Shown: positions 25,450-34,385, counted from the stretch's first letter. The stretch is DNA of 64,000 nucleotides from an uncultured Amylibacter sp. (GCA_959347345.1 OY365738.1:372001-436000), one strand, 5' to 3'. Notes: generated by a model not told the origin, from the letters alone. A program made the numbers and translations.

Positions 25450-28128
25450 ATGATACATTCATTAAAAACAAAACAAGCCTATAAAGGCATCACCATAGCC
25501 GCACCACTGGTTGGGCTATTCATCCTCACCGCCTGCGGTGGAGGCAGCAGCCCCGCACCAGCCGAGGAAACGGGGCTACCCAATATTGACTTCATGGGAG
25601 TTATTGAGCAACCCGATGCGGACACCGCCAATGACGGAACTATCGCCGATGATAGCATGTCTATCATGATAGACGATCTGATGGACGACCTAACGGACGT
25701 TACAAATCCTGACGATACGACCAGCCCTGGTGAGCCCGTTAATCCGATTGACCCAGTTGTCGTTATTGACCCGACCAACCCTGATGATACGACCAGCCCA
25801 GGCGAGCCTGTCATTCCCACTGATCCGACCGACCCTGGTGATACGACCAGCCCAGGCGAGCCTGGCACTCCTGTTGATCCAATCGACCCGATTGACCCAG
25901 TTGACCCAGTTGACCCAGTTGACCCAGTTGACCCAACAGACCCCGCCGCCTTCACCCCCGCTTGTGAAAGCGAGGATTGCATCGGCGCGTTTGATTGGGC
26001 GAACAGCTTTGCCATTCCCTTGCAAACCGCCCCAATCCCCGAAATCCTGCAAAACCAATTCATCCAAATCGGTTTGAAAGGCTCGGGCGCAGACACTCTG
26101 ATAAACGCGGACGGCGAACCCCTGCTTACCCGCACGCTATCGTTTAACCTGCTGGATACGAATGCACACGGCGGAGTCTCTTCGTTCTTCTTGGAGACTG
26201 AGCTGCAACAGGGCTATTACGCGGGGCTAACCGCCGATACGGATGTAGGAACGGCTCTGCCCGTCCCTGCCGAAAACGCACCCGTTGGCACTCTGTTTTG
26301 GAAAGGACTTATCCAATATAATATCACCGGTGAATCCTACCTTACCCAAGACTTTGAGTTGCGCGTGAATCCCACAACCCGTGAAATCTCTGGCTTTATC
26401 CCCACCGAAATCGCTAATGTAACCGAAGGTCACGCTAACTATTTCAAACTGGACGGCACATTTGACGATACAGGAGTCATAACAGGCCGCGCCGAATACA
26501 GCGCGTTTGTCAATAACAACCCTGATAGTCTGGTTAATGATGAGATTTACACCGCTGGGACTCTGTCTGGTTTAATCGGCACAAACGGAGCCGTTGGCGC
26601 GTTTATCAGCAATAATACCGGCGATAACGCGGGCACTAACCCGTTCTCTGGCGGGTGGATAGCCACGCCAACCGACGCAAGAGCCCCCATCCCTACCCCA
26701 ACCGAGTTCATCATTCCTGCAACCCCTGCCTGCATAGGCGATGCTTGCGTCAATGGTGCGGATTGGGCGGGGGCTTTTAATGGCACTTTGGCGTTTCAAC
26801 CAAACCCAGACCTGCCAGGCAGTCAATTCCTGCAAATCGGTGAAAACGGGCTGGATTACGGCGTATTCGCTGGCAATAATAGCGTGATACAAAACACCGG
26901 CGTTTTGCGGTTAGAAGATTTGGACGGTAATGGCGTGGGCGGGGTGACCTTCTTTCGCGGGCTGAAATTGCCGAATACGCACCAGTATTTCGCCGCTGTT
27001 CTGCCAGATACCGATTTGGGTGCGACTCTGCCTTATCCTGATGCGGATGAATCCCTTATAGTCGCCTACTGGCCTGGTCGTTTCCAAGTCTTCCAGCAGG
27101 AGGGTTTGTATAGCGCGCGGGACTTTGATTTAACGGTGAATTTTGCCGCACGGAGGATTGGGCTGTTTGTCCCAGCTCCGATAGGCGAAGATTACTTCTT
27201 TAAATTTAGCATGGGTTTTGACGCCAGTGGAGTTTTCGCGGGGACTGGTTTGTATGGCAAATACCTTAATGGTAACCCTGGACTGCCGTTCTTTGATAGC
27301 GCGCGTACAACTGGTTATATGGCGGGGTTAATCGGCGTGAATGGTGCGGTTGGCGTGTTTGCCAGTACCGAAGCCAGTATACGCCCCTATTCTGGTGGCT
27401 TTGTGGCGGCTCCCAAAGCGGTGACTCCGGTTGGCGAGCTTCCCTGTGACGGATGCGTGGATGCGGATAATTGGGTGAATAGCTTTGCTAACCTTCTGCC
27501 CTACGCCCCCGAATCGGTTAATCCGCGCAATGAATTCCTGCGTATGGGTGAAAGCGGCAACGCCAATGGTTTGAACTATGGCGCGATGGCTGATGAGGAT
27601 GTTATCGATGGTACGGCGACCTTACCTTTGACGGGTGAAGGCGTGGGCAGTGTGTCGTTTTTCCAAGGCTCTGATGCGTTGGAAAATCATTATTATGTCG
27701 CGCTTTCGCGTGATGTGAATGTCGGTGCGCCTTTGATACGGCCAGTTGTTGGGGTTGAACTGACGGCTATATGGCCAGGGCAAATCCAGTATTACAACGA
27801 TAGCACATTGTGGGAAGTCACGGATTTTGACCTATCCATAGATTTTGCCACCCGTACTGTTGGCGCGTTTGTGGCACATTTGGAATATTCCAATACGTAC
27901 TACAAGCTGGATGGCAATTTTGACGATAATGGCGTGATGTCTGGCACGGCTGTTTATGGGACGTTTAATGAAAACGACCCAGAGCAGATAAACGATGATA
28001 TCTTTTATACGCCTGGTGCTTTGACTGGGGTTATTGGTGAGAATGGAGCCGTTGGCGCGTTCATCAGCAATAATGATGGGATTGGTAGCCGTCCGTTCGC
28101 TGGTGGGTTTGTTGCCGCGCCTGAGTAA
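25450..28128 (+). CDS. Large lipoprotein with three copies of a ~200-aa surface domain
   Basis: 892 residues. Lipoprotein signal with lipobox LTACG. Residues ~75-165 are a low-complexity linker of DDTTSPGEPV units ending in a (PVD)n run. Then come three homologous domains (about 174-415, 425-650, 660-892). Each starts with a Cys-x(3-5)-Cys-hydroxyl/acidic segment and a (D/N)W. Each also has a [SG]SVSFF/GVTFFRG strand, YxAxLxxDTxxG, a WPGxxQ segment, a YFKLDGTFD-like strand, and ends in TGVIGENGAVGAFISNN then FAGGFVAAP. The final strands resemble TbpB-like lipoprotein barrels. It is probably a modular outer-surface lipoprotein; ligand unknown. The domain is shared with the 28960 gene. Domain 2 is the most diverged. 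Confidence 0.85.
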   Translation: MIHSLKTKQAYKGITIAAPLVGLFILTACGGGSSPAPAEETGLPNIDFMGVIEQPDADTANDGTIADDSMSIMIDDLMDDLTDVTNPDDTTSPGEPVNPIDPVVVIDPTNPDDTTSPGEPVIPTDPTDPGDTTSPGEPGTPVDPIDPIDPVDPVDPVDPVDPTDPAAFTPACESEDCIGAFDWANSFAIPLQTAPIPEILQNQFIQIGLKGSGADTLINADGEPLLTRTLSFNLLDTNAHGGVSSFFLETELQQGYYAGLTADTDVGTALPVPAENAPVGTLFWKGLIQYNITGESYLTQDFELRVNPTTREISGFIPTEIANVTEGHANYFKLDGTFDDTGVITGRAEYSAFVNNNPDSLVNDEIYTAGTLSGLIGTNGAVGAFISNNTGDNAGTNPFSGGWIATPTDARAPIPTPTEFIIPATPACIGDACVNGADWAGAFNGTLAFQPNPDLPGSQFLQIGENGLDYGVFAGNNSVIQNTGVLRLEDLDGNGVGGVTFFRGLKLPNTHQYFAAVLPDTDLGATLPYPDADESLIVAYWPGRFQVFQQEGLYSARDFDLTVNFAARRIGLFVPAPIGEDYFFKFSMGFDASGVFAGTGLYGKYLNGNPGLPFFDSARTTGYMAGLIGVNGAVGVFASTEASIRPYSGGFVAAPKAVTPVGELPCDGCVDADNWVNSFANLLPYAPESVNPRNEFLRMGESGNANGLNYGAMADEDVIDGTATLPLTGEGVGSVSFFQGSDALENHYYVALSRDVNVGAPLIRPVVGVELTAIWPGQIQYYNDSTLWEVTDFDLSIDFATRTVGAFVAHLEYSNTYYKLDGNFDDNGVMSGTAVYGTFNENDPEQINDDIFYTPGALTGVIGENGAVGAFISNNDGIGSRPFAGGFVAAPE
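25700..25941 (+). repeat. In-gene low-complexity repeat encoding a Pro/Asp linker
   Basis: Three ~50-bp units with GATACGACCAGCCC then GGCGAGCC give GDTTSPGEP-type peptides. They are followed by GATTGACCCA/GTTGACCCA 9-bp repeats coding (I/V)DP. The unit length keeps the frame, so copy number can vary without breaking the gene. It separates the lipid anchor from the first domain. Confidence 0.85.
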
Positions 28129-28163
28129 TTGTGAATGGTGAATTATGAATGGTGAATGATTAG
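28129..28163. repeat. TGAATGG-type heptads after the large lipoprotein gene
   Basis: TGAATGG/TGAATTA units at 7-bp spacing lie between the gene stop and the terminator stem. This is the TGA-containing version of the heptad family. Confidence 0.8.
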
Positions 28164-28194
28164 AGCAAGCAGCCGCGAGGTTGCTTGCTTTTTT
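28164..28194 (+). terminator. Rho-independent terminator
   Basis: AGCAAGCA, loop GCCGCGAGGT, TGCTTGCT followed by T5. The identical stem, loop and flanks recur at 34516-34548 after the last secreted-protein gene, so this terminator is itself a repeated element. Confidence 0.9.
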
Positions 28195-28959
28195 ATGGTG
28201 TGGTTGTTTTATCATCGGGCGGGGCTTTTGTGCATATAGAGCTTTACTTGCGTAAAGCCCATACACAAAAGCCTTTGGTTATACTTGGCAAAGTCCATTG
28301 TAAATAAAATAACCATTCGTCATGGCGGCACGTGGGTCGCGCGAACCCGAAGGGTGTGCGTCTTGTTAGCTAGGTATAAGGGAATTTGCGTCACCGAAGA
28401 CTCTTTAATACTTCTGACCCAGTACAACCGATAAGCTGACGCGCACCCGTGGGGGTGAGGGTGCGCGCGACCGCCCCCCCCTGCGGGCACGCCCGCTAAA
28501 ATTAAGAAACAAGGCGGTCGTTTCCTAGGATTGTAGATTATCCTAGATTAGCAATTACCGATTCTGCCCTGCGGGTCTTCGTCATTGCTACGCAATGCCG
28601 ACCAGCTTTTAGAATAGCACGGATTATGTTTGGCAAGGTCTTTCCTAGAATAACAGGCTTGGGCGTGCCCGCTTGCTCGTAAGAGCAAGCGGGCACGCCC
28701 CGTGGCGACATAACAAAGTTATGGCGCAAAGCCCGCAAGGGCTAAAATCACTAATCACTAATCACTAATCACTAATCACTAATCACTAATCACTAATAAC
28801 TAATAACTAAATCTAAAACTCATTTCCGTTTTTCTTAAACTTTTAGATAAAATCTTGTTTATTGCATGGCAAGTTATACATACCCTATAGCGTTGGGGCA
28901 GTCCCCCAACACCAAACGTTAATAAGAACCCATCCCACGGCAATTAAAGGAGCCCCAAA
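28195..28959. repeat. Intergenic mosaic of hairpin modules and heptads, then leader
   Basis: Long palindrome with GCTTTAC/GTAAAGC arms (about 28213-28270), GGGTCGCGCGAACCC-like hairpin (about 28335), GACCGCC block (28465-28530), CATTGC-TAC-GCAATG at 28583-28597, a CTTGCTCGTAAGAGCAAG hairpin (about 28672), and CATAAC-AAA-GTTATG at 28709-28723. CACTAAT heptads (28746-28800) follow. The remainder is unique leader with AAAGGAGCC before the next ATG. Confidence 0.85.
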
Positions 28960-30111
28960 ATGACACATAACCCCTCAAAAACAACAGGCGGAAAAGGCCT
29001 ATTCATGGCGGCCTTAACCAGCATGACCAGCCTTGCCAGCCTCAGCGCTTGCGGCGTGGCAGAACGCAACCTAAACAGCCTTAGCAACAAGATTAACAAC
29101 CAGTTGGAAAAAACCTACAGCAGCCTCGTTGACACAACAGGCACGGGCGATGGCAACCCCGCCAACGCCGACATAGGCGATGTGGAGGCGATAAACGGCA
29201 TCCGCACAGGTGGCACAAGCACGGGTTTCATAAACACGGGCGATATCAGCGTTTCTTCCAGAAGCATCAGCGATAGTATCAAAAGCCCGGATGTGAAAGG
29301 CCCAACGACTATCACCCCGCGTACGCTCAGCATACTGGCGAAAAACGCGGAGGATAAAGCGGGTAAAACGGGCGATAACACGGGCAATAACACGTCCATT
29401 CCCCCTCTGTTCGACCCGTGCAACACGATAAAATGCGAGGATTCCAACTGGGTAACCAGCTTTGACACTCCCCTGCCGACCGAGCCAACCACAGGTACTC
29501 TGCGCAACGAATTTTTGCAATTCGGCGAGGATGGCATAGACACTGGCACTCTATACAATGGCGGATTGGACAAACCAACCGTGGCGACTCTGTCGCTAAA
29601 CGCACTGGACAACGCAACCGCAACGGGCAGTGTGTCGTTCTTCCGCGGCTTTGCCTCTGCCACCGACTATAAATACTACGCGGGGATAGCTTCGGACACG
29701 TCCGTAGGCGCACCCCTGCCCGAACCCACCGACTCCGTGCAAACCACGGCGATATGGCCTGGGCAAATCCAATCCTACCGCTATAATGTATTAAAACCCG
29801 CGCAAGCCTTTGATTTAATGGTGGATTTCGGCGGACGCAAAATCGGTGCTTTCGTGCAATACGCACAAGGCAGCAACGCACACTTCAAACTGGACGGGAC
29901 GTTTGATAAGGACGGTATCATTGATGGCACGGCGGTTTATGGCTCGTTTGCCGATAACGACCCGAGTCAACCGCAAAAGGATAGCTACTATACACCCGGC
30001 ATTTTAACGGGGGTTATTGGGCGCGATGGAGCGGTTGGCGCGTTCATCAGCAATAACGATGGTATTGGCAGTCGCCCGTTCGCTGGCGGATTTGTGGCAA
30101 GCTCTAAGTAG
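28960..30111 (+). CDS. Lipoprotein with one copy of the ~200-aa surface domain
   Basis: 383 residues. A lipoprotein-like signal ends LASLSACG. After a Gly/Asn/Thr-rich linker (about 45-150) a single domain matches those of the 25450 gene: CNTIKCEDSNWVTSF, GSVSFFRG, WPGQIQSY, HFKLDGTFDKDGIIDGTAVY, then GVIGRDGAVGAFISNNDGIG and FAGGFVAS. It is closest to the third domain of that protein, including the SRPFAGGF end. Surface location is inferred. The TAG stop starts a TAGTGAT heptad array. Confidence 0.83.
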   Translation: MTHNPSKTTGGKGLFMAALTSMTSLASLSACGVAERNLNSLSNKINNQLEKTYSSLVDTTGTGDGNPANADIGDVEAINGIRTGGTSTGFINTGDISVSSRSISDSIKSPDVKGPTTITPRTLSILAKNAEDKAGKTGDNTGNNTSIPPLFDPCNTIKCEDSNWVTSFDTPLPTEPTTGTLRNEFLQFGEDGIDTGTLYNGGLDKPTVATLSLNALDNATATGSVSFFRGFASATDYKYYAGIASDTSVGAPLPEPTDSVQTTAIWPGQIQSYRYNVLKPAQAFDLMVDFGGRKIGAFVQYAQGSNAHFKLDGTFDKDGIIDGTAVYGSFADNDPSQPQKDSYYTPGILTGVIGRDGAVGAFISNNDGIGSRPFAGGFVASSK

Positions 30112-30152
30112 TGATTAGTGATTAATGATTAGTGATTAGTGATTTTTTATGT

Positions 30153-30290
30153 TGATTCGCAGTGATTCGCAGTTTTTTTGTAGTTTTCTGCAAAATTATC
30201 AATAATTACCAATAATTCTCACGTTTATCTAACTTTTTTGTGATTTTATGACATAAATCGCTTGAAATCCCCCCAGAATTAGCGTAAATA
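30153..30290 (+). promoter_or_regulatory. Promoter and decamer repeats of secreted-protein gene 1
   Basis: Two GTGATTCGCA-like decamers (30153-30172), an AT-rich stretch, then TTGAAA (30262-30267), 17-bp spacer, TAAATA (30285-30290), a sigma-70-like pair. The whole block recurs before the next two paralogues, so the set is likely co-regulated. Confidence 0.65.
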
Positions 30291-30364
30291 TACACTATGG
30301 GTAATAAAACTCATGCATCATTTGGCGATAAAGCCCATCCATCAAAACGAAAAGGAATGGAACA

Positions 30365-31372
30365 ATGAAAAATCAAATAACAACAATCTTAACCGTATGC
30401 GGTGCTTTATTGGCATCTGCTACAACTGCATCAGCTTTTATGGGAGGCAAGGAGGCAGGTTCTATCTGCATCTTTGGCCAAGATGTCCATTGCTGGATTG
30501 ACCCTGCTACTTACTCTTGGCAGAAAGACCACCCTGCATTTGCGGAAAATGAAGACACTGGAACTTTAGAAGCTGAAACAGAAGTGGCTATGTTGAGACC
30601 TCGTTCTGAAATCAAGTATTGGGCATGTTTTAACGGAGCTATTGGATACACTATGGAGAGTAAAAACAGCCCTTGTAAATACACGCCTCGACCAGTTTAT
30701 GGAAGAATTGGTTCAATTTCACCAGGTAACCATATAGGCACAGACAACACTGTAGTCGCTATGATGAGCCCTAAAGAATATATGTACACCACTTGTATAC
30801 CCCATGGTCAAAGTGGAAGCTACAGAGGCACCAGACTGAGCAGTCATTCTAGTAGCTGTAATGGTTACAAAGCAAGAACCTATAGATCTTTGTCGTCTAC
30901 TGAACCTCAAGACACAGACCCAACACAAGTGGTAATGTGGGGTAATCATGGTGGCAATATCTTTGACGGTAATTCCTGGAGAAATTTCTGGAACAAAGAA
31001 AACTGGCATGTGGATACGCCAGAACTGCCTGATGGAGAGACCCAGATTGCCTTGATGCGTCCCGAATTCGTCGACTATGATCCTTACACTGATACGTTCA
31101 ACCCCACGTACTCTGGTAAGTTAGACGAATCAGATTTAAATATCTTTGGTGAATTTGAGACACAGCTTGCACATCACAATGCCTGTGGCCAATTCAATTG
31201 TAAGAATGATGAAGTCGAAGCCCCCATCTATAGCGATGTTTTGGCATCCACGGAATTCGGCAACTGTCTGCTGAATGACGCGCCTATTGATATTGAAACG
31301 CTGGTGGATTGTCGCGCTGACGCATGTCTGGGGCGCAAAGGCTACTACGGGGCAGTCGAAACGGTTCAATAG
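30365..31372 (+). CDS. Secreted Cys/Trp-rich protein, family member 1
   Basis: 335 residues; no known family recognised. Signal peptide with cleavage probably after ASA (about residue 24); SD AAAAGGAATGG. Mature residues ~25-75 are nearly identical to the next gene (FGQDVHCWIDPATYSWQKD). The centre is variable and rich in Cys, Trp, Tyr and Gly, with short recurring ETxVAMxxP-type phrases. The end has CGQFNCKNDEVEAPI followed by the family tail: EFGNCLLNDAPIDIETLVDC, then RADACLGRK. Six or more Cys suggest disulfides outside the cytoplasm. A surface or secreted binding role is a guess. Confidence 0.8.
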   Translation: MKNQITTILTVCGALLASATTASAFMGGKEAGSICIFGQDVHCWIDPATYSWQKDHPAFAENEDTGTLEAETEVAMLRPRSEIKYWACFNGAIGYTMESKNSPCKYTPRPVYGRIGSISPGNHIGTDNTVVAMMSPKEYMYTTCIPHGQSGSYRGTRLSSHSSSCNGYKARTYRSLSSTEPQDTDPTQVVMWGNHGGNIFDGNSWRNFWNKENWHVDTPELPDGETQIALMRPEFVDYDPYTDTFNPTYSGKLDESDLNIFGEFETQLAHHNACGQFNCKNDEVEAPIYSDVLASTEFGNCLLNDAPIDIETLVDCRADACLGRKGYYGAVETVQ

Positions 31373-31397
31373 ATAAACCTATCTATATAAAAACAAT

Positions 31398-31429
31398 GGC
31401 GAGAGGTCTTTGACCCCTCGCCTTTTTTT
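31398..31429 (+). terminator. Rho-independent terminator
   Basis: GGCGAG-A-GGTC, loop TTT, GACC-C-CTCGCC with T7. The same terminator follows the next two paralogues. Confidence 0.92.
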
Positions 31430-31450
31430 ATGTCAAGCGGTTGGGCGGAG

Positions 31451-31599
31451 GTGATTCGCAGTGATTCGCGGTGATTCGCAGTTTTTTTGTAGTTTTTCGC
31501 AAATTTCCGTAAAATTACCAATAATTATCACATTTATCTAACTTTTTTGTGATTTTATGTCATAAATCACTTGAAATCCCCCCAGAATTAGCGTAAATA
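31451..31599 (+). promoter_or_regulatory. Promoter and decamer repeats of secreted-protein gene 2
   Basis: Three GTGATTCGCA/GTGATTCGCG decamers at 31451-31480, then TTGAAA (31571-31576), 17 bp, TAAATA (31594-31599). Near-identical to the blocks at 30153 and 32531. Confidence 0.65.
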
Positions 31600-31674
31600 T
31601 ACATTATGGGTAATAAAACTCATGCATCATTTGGGCGATAAAGCCCATCCATCAAAACGAAAAGGAATGGAACA

Positions 31675-32439
31675 ATGAAAAATCAAATCACAACAATCTT
31701 AGCCGTATGCGGTGCCTTATTGGCATCTGCTACAACTGCATCAGCTTTTATGGGAGGCAAGGAGGCAGGTTCTATCTGCATCTTTGGCCAAGATGTCCAT
31801 TGCTGGATTGACCCTGCTACTTACTCTTGGCAGAAAGACCACCCTGCATTTGCGGAAAATGAAGACACTGGAACTTTAGAAGCTGAAACAGATGTGGCTA
31901 TGTGGACACCTACCTATGAACTCAAAGCCTGGTACTGCATGAAAGGTTCTATGGGCAAACAGATGCAGCATAAAGACTCTACCTGTATTGGCGGAACTCC
32001 TAGACCAGTTTATGGTAGAAGAGGAGATGCAGGTGAATACACAGGTGCAAACGATGTTGTAGTCGCAGGTGAATATACTGGTGATGCTAACCTAGAAGTC
32101 GCTATGATGACTCAGGACATGGTTGATTCTTGGAGAAGCACATTAGAGCGTCATTATGATTACTCTGCTGTCGATCTAGATGAAAATTATACAACACAGC
32201 TTGCGTTCAGAGGGAGAGGTTCTACATGCTCACTGAATCCTTATGGGAGACGTAGCGCCTATTGCAATGATTCTGAAGTAGATGCACCTGTGGAACTGAT
32301 TACCGCTTCTACTACTGAATTCGGCAACTGTTTGCTTGATGACAAGCCTATCGTTCTGGAAGAGCTGGTGGATTGTCGCTCAGACGCATGTTTGGGGCGC
32401 AAATTCTACTACGGGTCATTCGGCAAGGTCGGTAGATAA
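31675..32439 (+). CDS. Secreted Cys/Trp-rich protein, family member 2
   Basis: 254 residues. Signal peptide and first ~75 residues almost identical to member 1 at both DNA and protein level, including the 300-bp upstream region; identity stops abruptly after ETDVAM. The centre is shorter and different (WYCMKGSMGKQMQHKDSTC), though TPRPVYGR is kept. The C-terminus has YCNDSEVDAPVELI and the tail EFGNCLLDDKPIVLEELVDC, then RSDACLGRKFYYG. The sharp boundary between identical and diverged parts suggests recent duplication or gene conversion at the 5' end with a variable core. Confidence 0.8.
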   Translation: MKNQITTILAVCGALLASATTASAFMGGKEAGSICIFGQDVHCWIDPATYSWQKDHPAFAENEDTGTLEAETDVAMWTPTYELKAWYCMKGSMGKQMQHKDSTCIGGTPRPVYGRRGDAGEYTGANDVVVAGEYTGDANLEVAMMTQDMVDSWRSTLERHYDYSAVDLDENYTTQLAFRGRGSTCSLNPYGRRSAYCNDSEVDAPVELITASTTEFGNCLLDDKPIVLEELVDCRSDACLGRKFYYGSFGKVGR

Positions 32440-32477
32440 ACCTATCGGTAGATAAACCTACCTATATAAAAAATAAT

Positions 32478-32509
32478 GGCGAGAGGTCTTTGACCCCTCG
32501 CCTTTTTTT
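32478..32509 (+). terminator. Rho-independent terminator
   Basis: Same GGCGAG...CTCGCC stem, TTT loop and T tract as at 31398. Confidence 0.92.
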
Positions 32510-32530
32510 ATGGCATGCGGTTGGGGAGCG

Positions 32531-32679
32531 GTGATTCGCAGTGATTCGCAGTGATTCGCAGTTTTTTTATGGTTTTGTGCAAAATTACCAATAATTACCA
32601 ATAATTCTCACGTTTATCTAACTTTTTTGTGATTTTATGACATAAATCGCTTGAAATCCCCCCAGAATTAGCGTAAATA
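32531..32679 (+). promoter_or_regulatory. Promoter and decamer repeats of secreted-protein gene 3
   Basis: Three exact GTGATTCGCA decamers (32531-32560), TTGAAA (32651-32656), 17 bp, TAAATA (32674-32679). Downstream, a TAAAGCCCATCCATCA unit is duplicated within the leader, unlike the two other copies. Confidence 0.65.
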
Positions 32680-32754
32680 TACATTATGGGTAATAAAGCC
32701 CATCCATCATTTGGGCGATAAAGCCCATCCATCAAAACGAAAAGGAATGGAACA

Positions 32755-33174
32755 ATGAAAACTCAAATCACAACAATCTTAATCGTATGCGGTGCCTTGT
32801 TGGCATCTACTACATCTGCATCAGCTTGGTTCAACGTCAGCGGTGGATGGCGATGCATCGGTACCGTCAGCGCATCAACTTGCTATTGGCCTGATAAATA
32901 TGGCACTGGCAGTCAACCATACTACAACCTCGATGGCACACGCAACGTAAAAGCGGACACGGTTATCAATGAAACAGAAGTGGCAGAAATAGACACATCT
33001 GGGTTCGTTGGATTCAGTACAGCGGCAGTATCTGAAACTGAACTACCTAGCAATGCGGTGGCTTCTACTGAATTCGGCAACTGTTTGCTGAATGACGAGC
33101 CTATCGATCTTGAATCGCTGGTGGATTGTCGCTCTGACGCATGTTTGGGGCGCAAATTCTACTACGGTTTGTAA
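32755..33174 (+). CDS. Secreted Cys/Trp-rich protein, family member 3 (short)
   Basis: 139 residues. Same signal peptide type (MKTQITTILIVCGALLAS, cleavage after ASA) and the same leader and terminator as members 1 and 2. The mature core is only ~70 residues, with WRCIG and CYWPDKYG, and lacks the conserved WIDPATYSW block. The tail EFGNCLLNDEPIDLESLVDC, then RSDACLGRKFYYG, is nearly invariant. It shows the minimal architecture: signal, variable core, fixed ~33-residue tail with three Cys. Confidence 0.78.
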   Translation: MKTQITTILIVCGALLASTTSASAWFNVSGGWRCIGTVSASTCYWPDKYGTGSQPYYNLDGTRNVKADTVINETEVAEIDTSGFVGFSTAAVSETELPSNAVASTEFGNCLLNDEPIDLESLVDCRSDACLGRKFYYGL

Positions 33175-33210
33175 TCGCACGACTCGGGTGCAAAACCTGA
33201 TAAAAATAAT

Positions 33211-33241
33211 GGCGAGTGGTCTTTGACCCCTCGCCTTTTTT
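33211..33241 (+). terminator. Rho-independent terminator
   Basis: GGCGAG-T-GGTC, TTT, GACC-C-CTCGCC and T tract; third copy, one base different from the others in the unpaired position. Confidence 0.9.
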
Positions 33242-33392
33242 ATGGCATGCGGGCGGCGAGTTCCTTTGCATTTGTTTTATTTTATTGTTTTTATTGCCAG
33301 TCGGGCGGGTTGAAACCCTGCCACCCCCTGCATACATCCTTTAGCATAGGCGGCGCAAAACGCTCCGCCATGGATTTGAAAAGGATAACCCC

Positions 33393-34385
33393 ATGAAAAA
33401 AACAACTTCAACATTTATAGTCTTATGCGCCAGCGCATTAGCCTTGGCCTTATTGATAGCGGCAGGTGTGAGCCGCGAAATACAGGCGGAAAACACGAGC
33501 GCACCGATAGAGGCGCAAGATTTAACCCTTGACGATAGGCCGGACGATTCGTCCGAAATAATTACGGCATGGCCGTGGTGGGCTATCTGCGATGGTATGT
33601 GTAAAACCGACGAGGTGGATGCACCTGTGGACTCGTCTGAAACGATTACCAGTTGGATTGACCCGTGGTGGAATCTCTGCTTGGGTGGGTGCAAAACCGA
33701 CGAGGCGGATGCCCCTGTGGACTCGCCTGAGACGGTTGCGTTTGGATTAAGGCGACCGTGGATAAGCTGGCCGAGCTGTTCGATTTTCTGCAAAACCGAA
33801 GAGGTGGAAGCCCCTGTAAGCGATGTTGTGGCGAATACGGATAGCTGGTTCACCATCTGCTGGCCTGACGGATGCAAAACCGAGGCTTTGGACGCGCCCG
33901 TAAGCGATGTTTTGGCTTACGCGGGATCGCACGGGGTGATTACGTCGTATTTGGATCACACTTGGCGGAATATCTGCTGGGATGGATGCAAAACAGAGGA
34001 CGTGAGCGCACCCGTAACCAATGATTTGGCGCAGGTAAATATATCTGATACGGTTGCGTTTAGATTGAACAAACCGTGGCCGAGATGTTGGATTTTTTGC
34101 CCAACCGAAGAGGTGGGTGCACCTGTAAGCGAGGTTTTGGCTTACGCGGACTCGCCGACAGACTTGCCCAGGGTTGCGATTATTCCGCTATCCGTCCCGG
34201 ATTTCTGCAGCGGGGCTCCCAAGTGGAATCCGTGGTGTTATAATAAAAAGGCGGATACACCCGAAGAGCCAGTGGCGCCAGAGGTGCTGGCTTCAGACGA
34301 GTTCGGCGGGTGTCTTTTGAATGATGAGCCTATTGTTCTGGAAGAGCTGGCGGACTGTCGGTCGGATCTGTGTTTTCCGATTTAA
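33393..34385 (+). CDS. Secreted protein with six to seven tandem Trp/Cys 'CKTEE-APV' repeats
   Basis: 330 residues. Start has AAAAGGATAACC; the N-terminus is a signal peptide or anchor (ALALALLIAAGVS). The body is a tandem array of ~35-45 residue units of form (P)W-x-x-[IL]-C-x(4)-C-[KP]-T-[DE]-[ED]-x-x-A-P-V: examples WWNLCLGGCKTDEADAPVD, ICWPDGCKTEALDAPVSD, and ICWDGCKTEDVSAPVTND. The last unit is degenerate. It ends with the family tail EFGGCLLNDEPIVLEELADC, then RSDLCFPI. Members 1 and 2 each carry one such unit before the tail, linking the whole cluster. Function unknown; its leader is unrelated to the other three. Confidence 0.8.
   Translation: MKKTTSTFIVLCASALALALLIAAGVSREIQAENTSAPIEAQDLTLDDRPDDSSEIITAWPWWAICDGMCKTDEVDAPVDSSETITSWIDPWWNLCLGGCKTDEADAPVDSPETVAFGLRRPWISWPSCSIFCKTEEVEAPVSDVVANTDSWFTICWPDGCKTEALDAPVSDVLAYAGSHGVITSYLDHTWRNICWDGCKTEDVSAPVTNDLAQVNISDTVAFRLNKPWPRCWIFCPTEEVGAPVSEVLAYADSPTDLPRVAIIPLSVPDFCSGAPKWNPWCYNKKADTPEEPVAPEVLASDEFGGCLLNDEPIVLEELADCRSDLCFPI

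Noticed and set aside
25700..25941. Tandem repeat as CRISPR-like array
   Set aside because: It is in frame inside a lipoprotein gene and encodes a Pro/Asp linker.
25479..26135. 218-aa antisense open frame in the large lipoprotein gene
   Set aside because: Shadow of the repetitive, stop-poor linker; no start signal or family features.
30365..34385. Diversity-generating retroelement targets
   Set aside because: No reverse transcriptase, no template repeat and no adenine-biased variation; divergence is in the core, not in a defined variable repeat.
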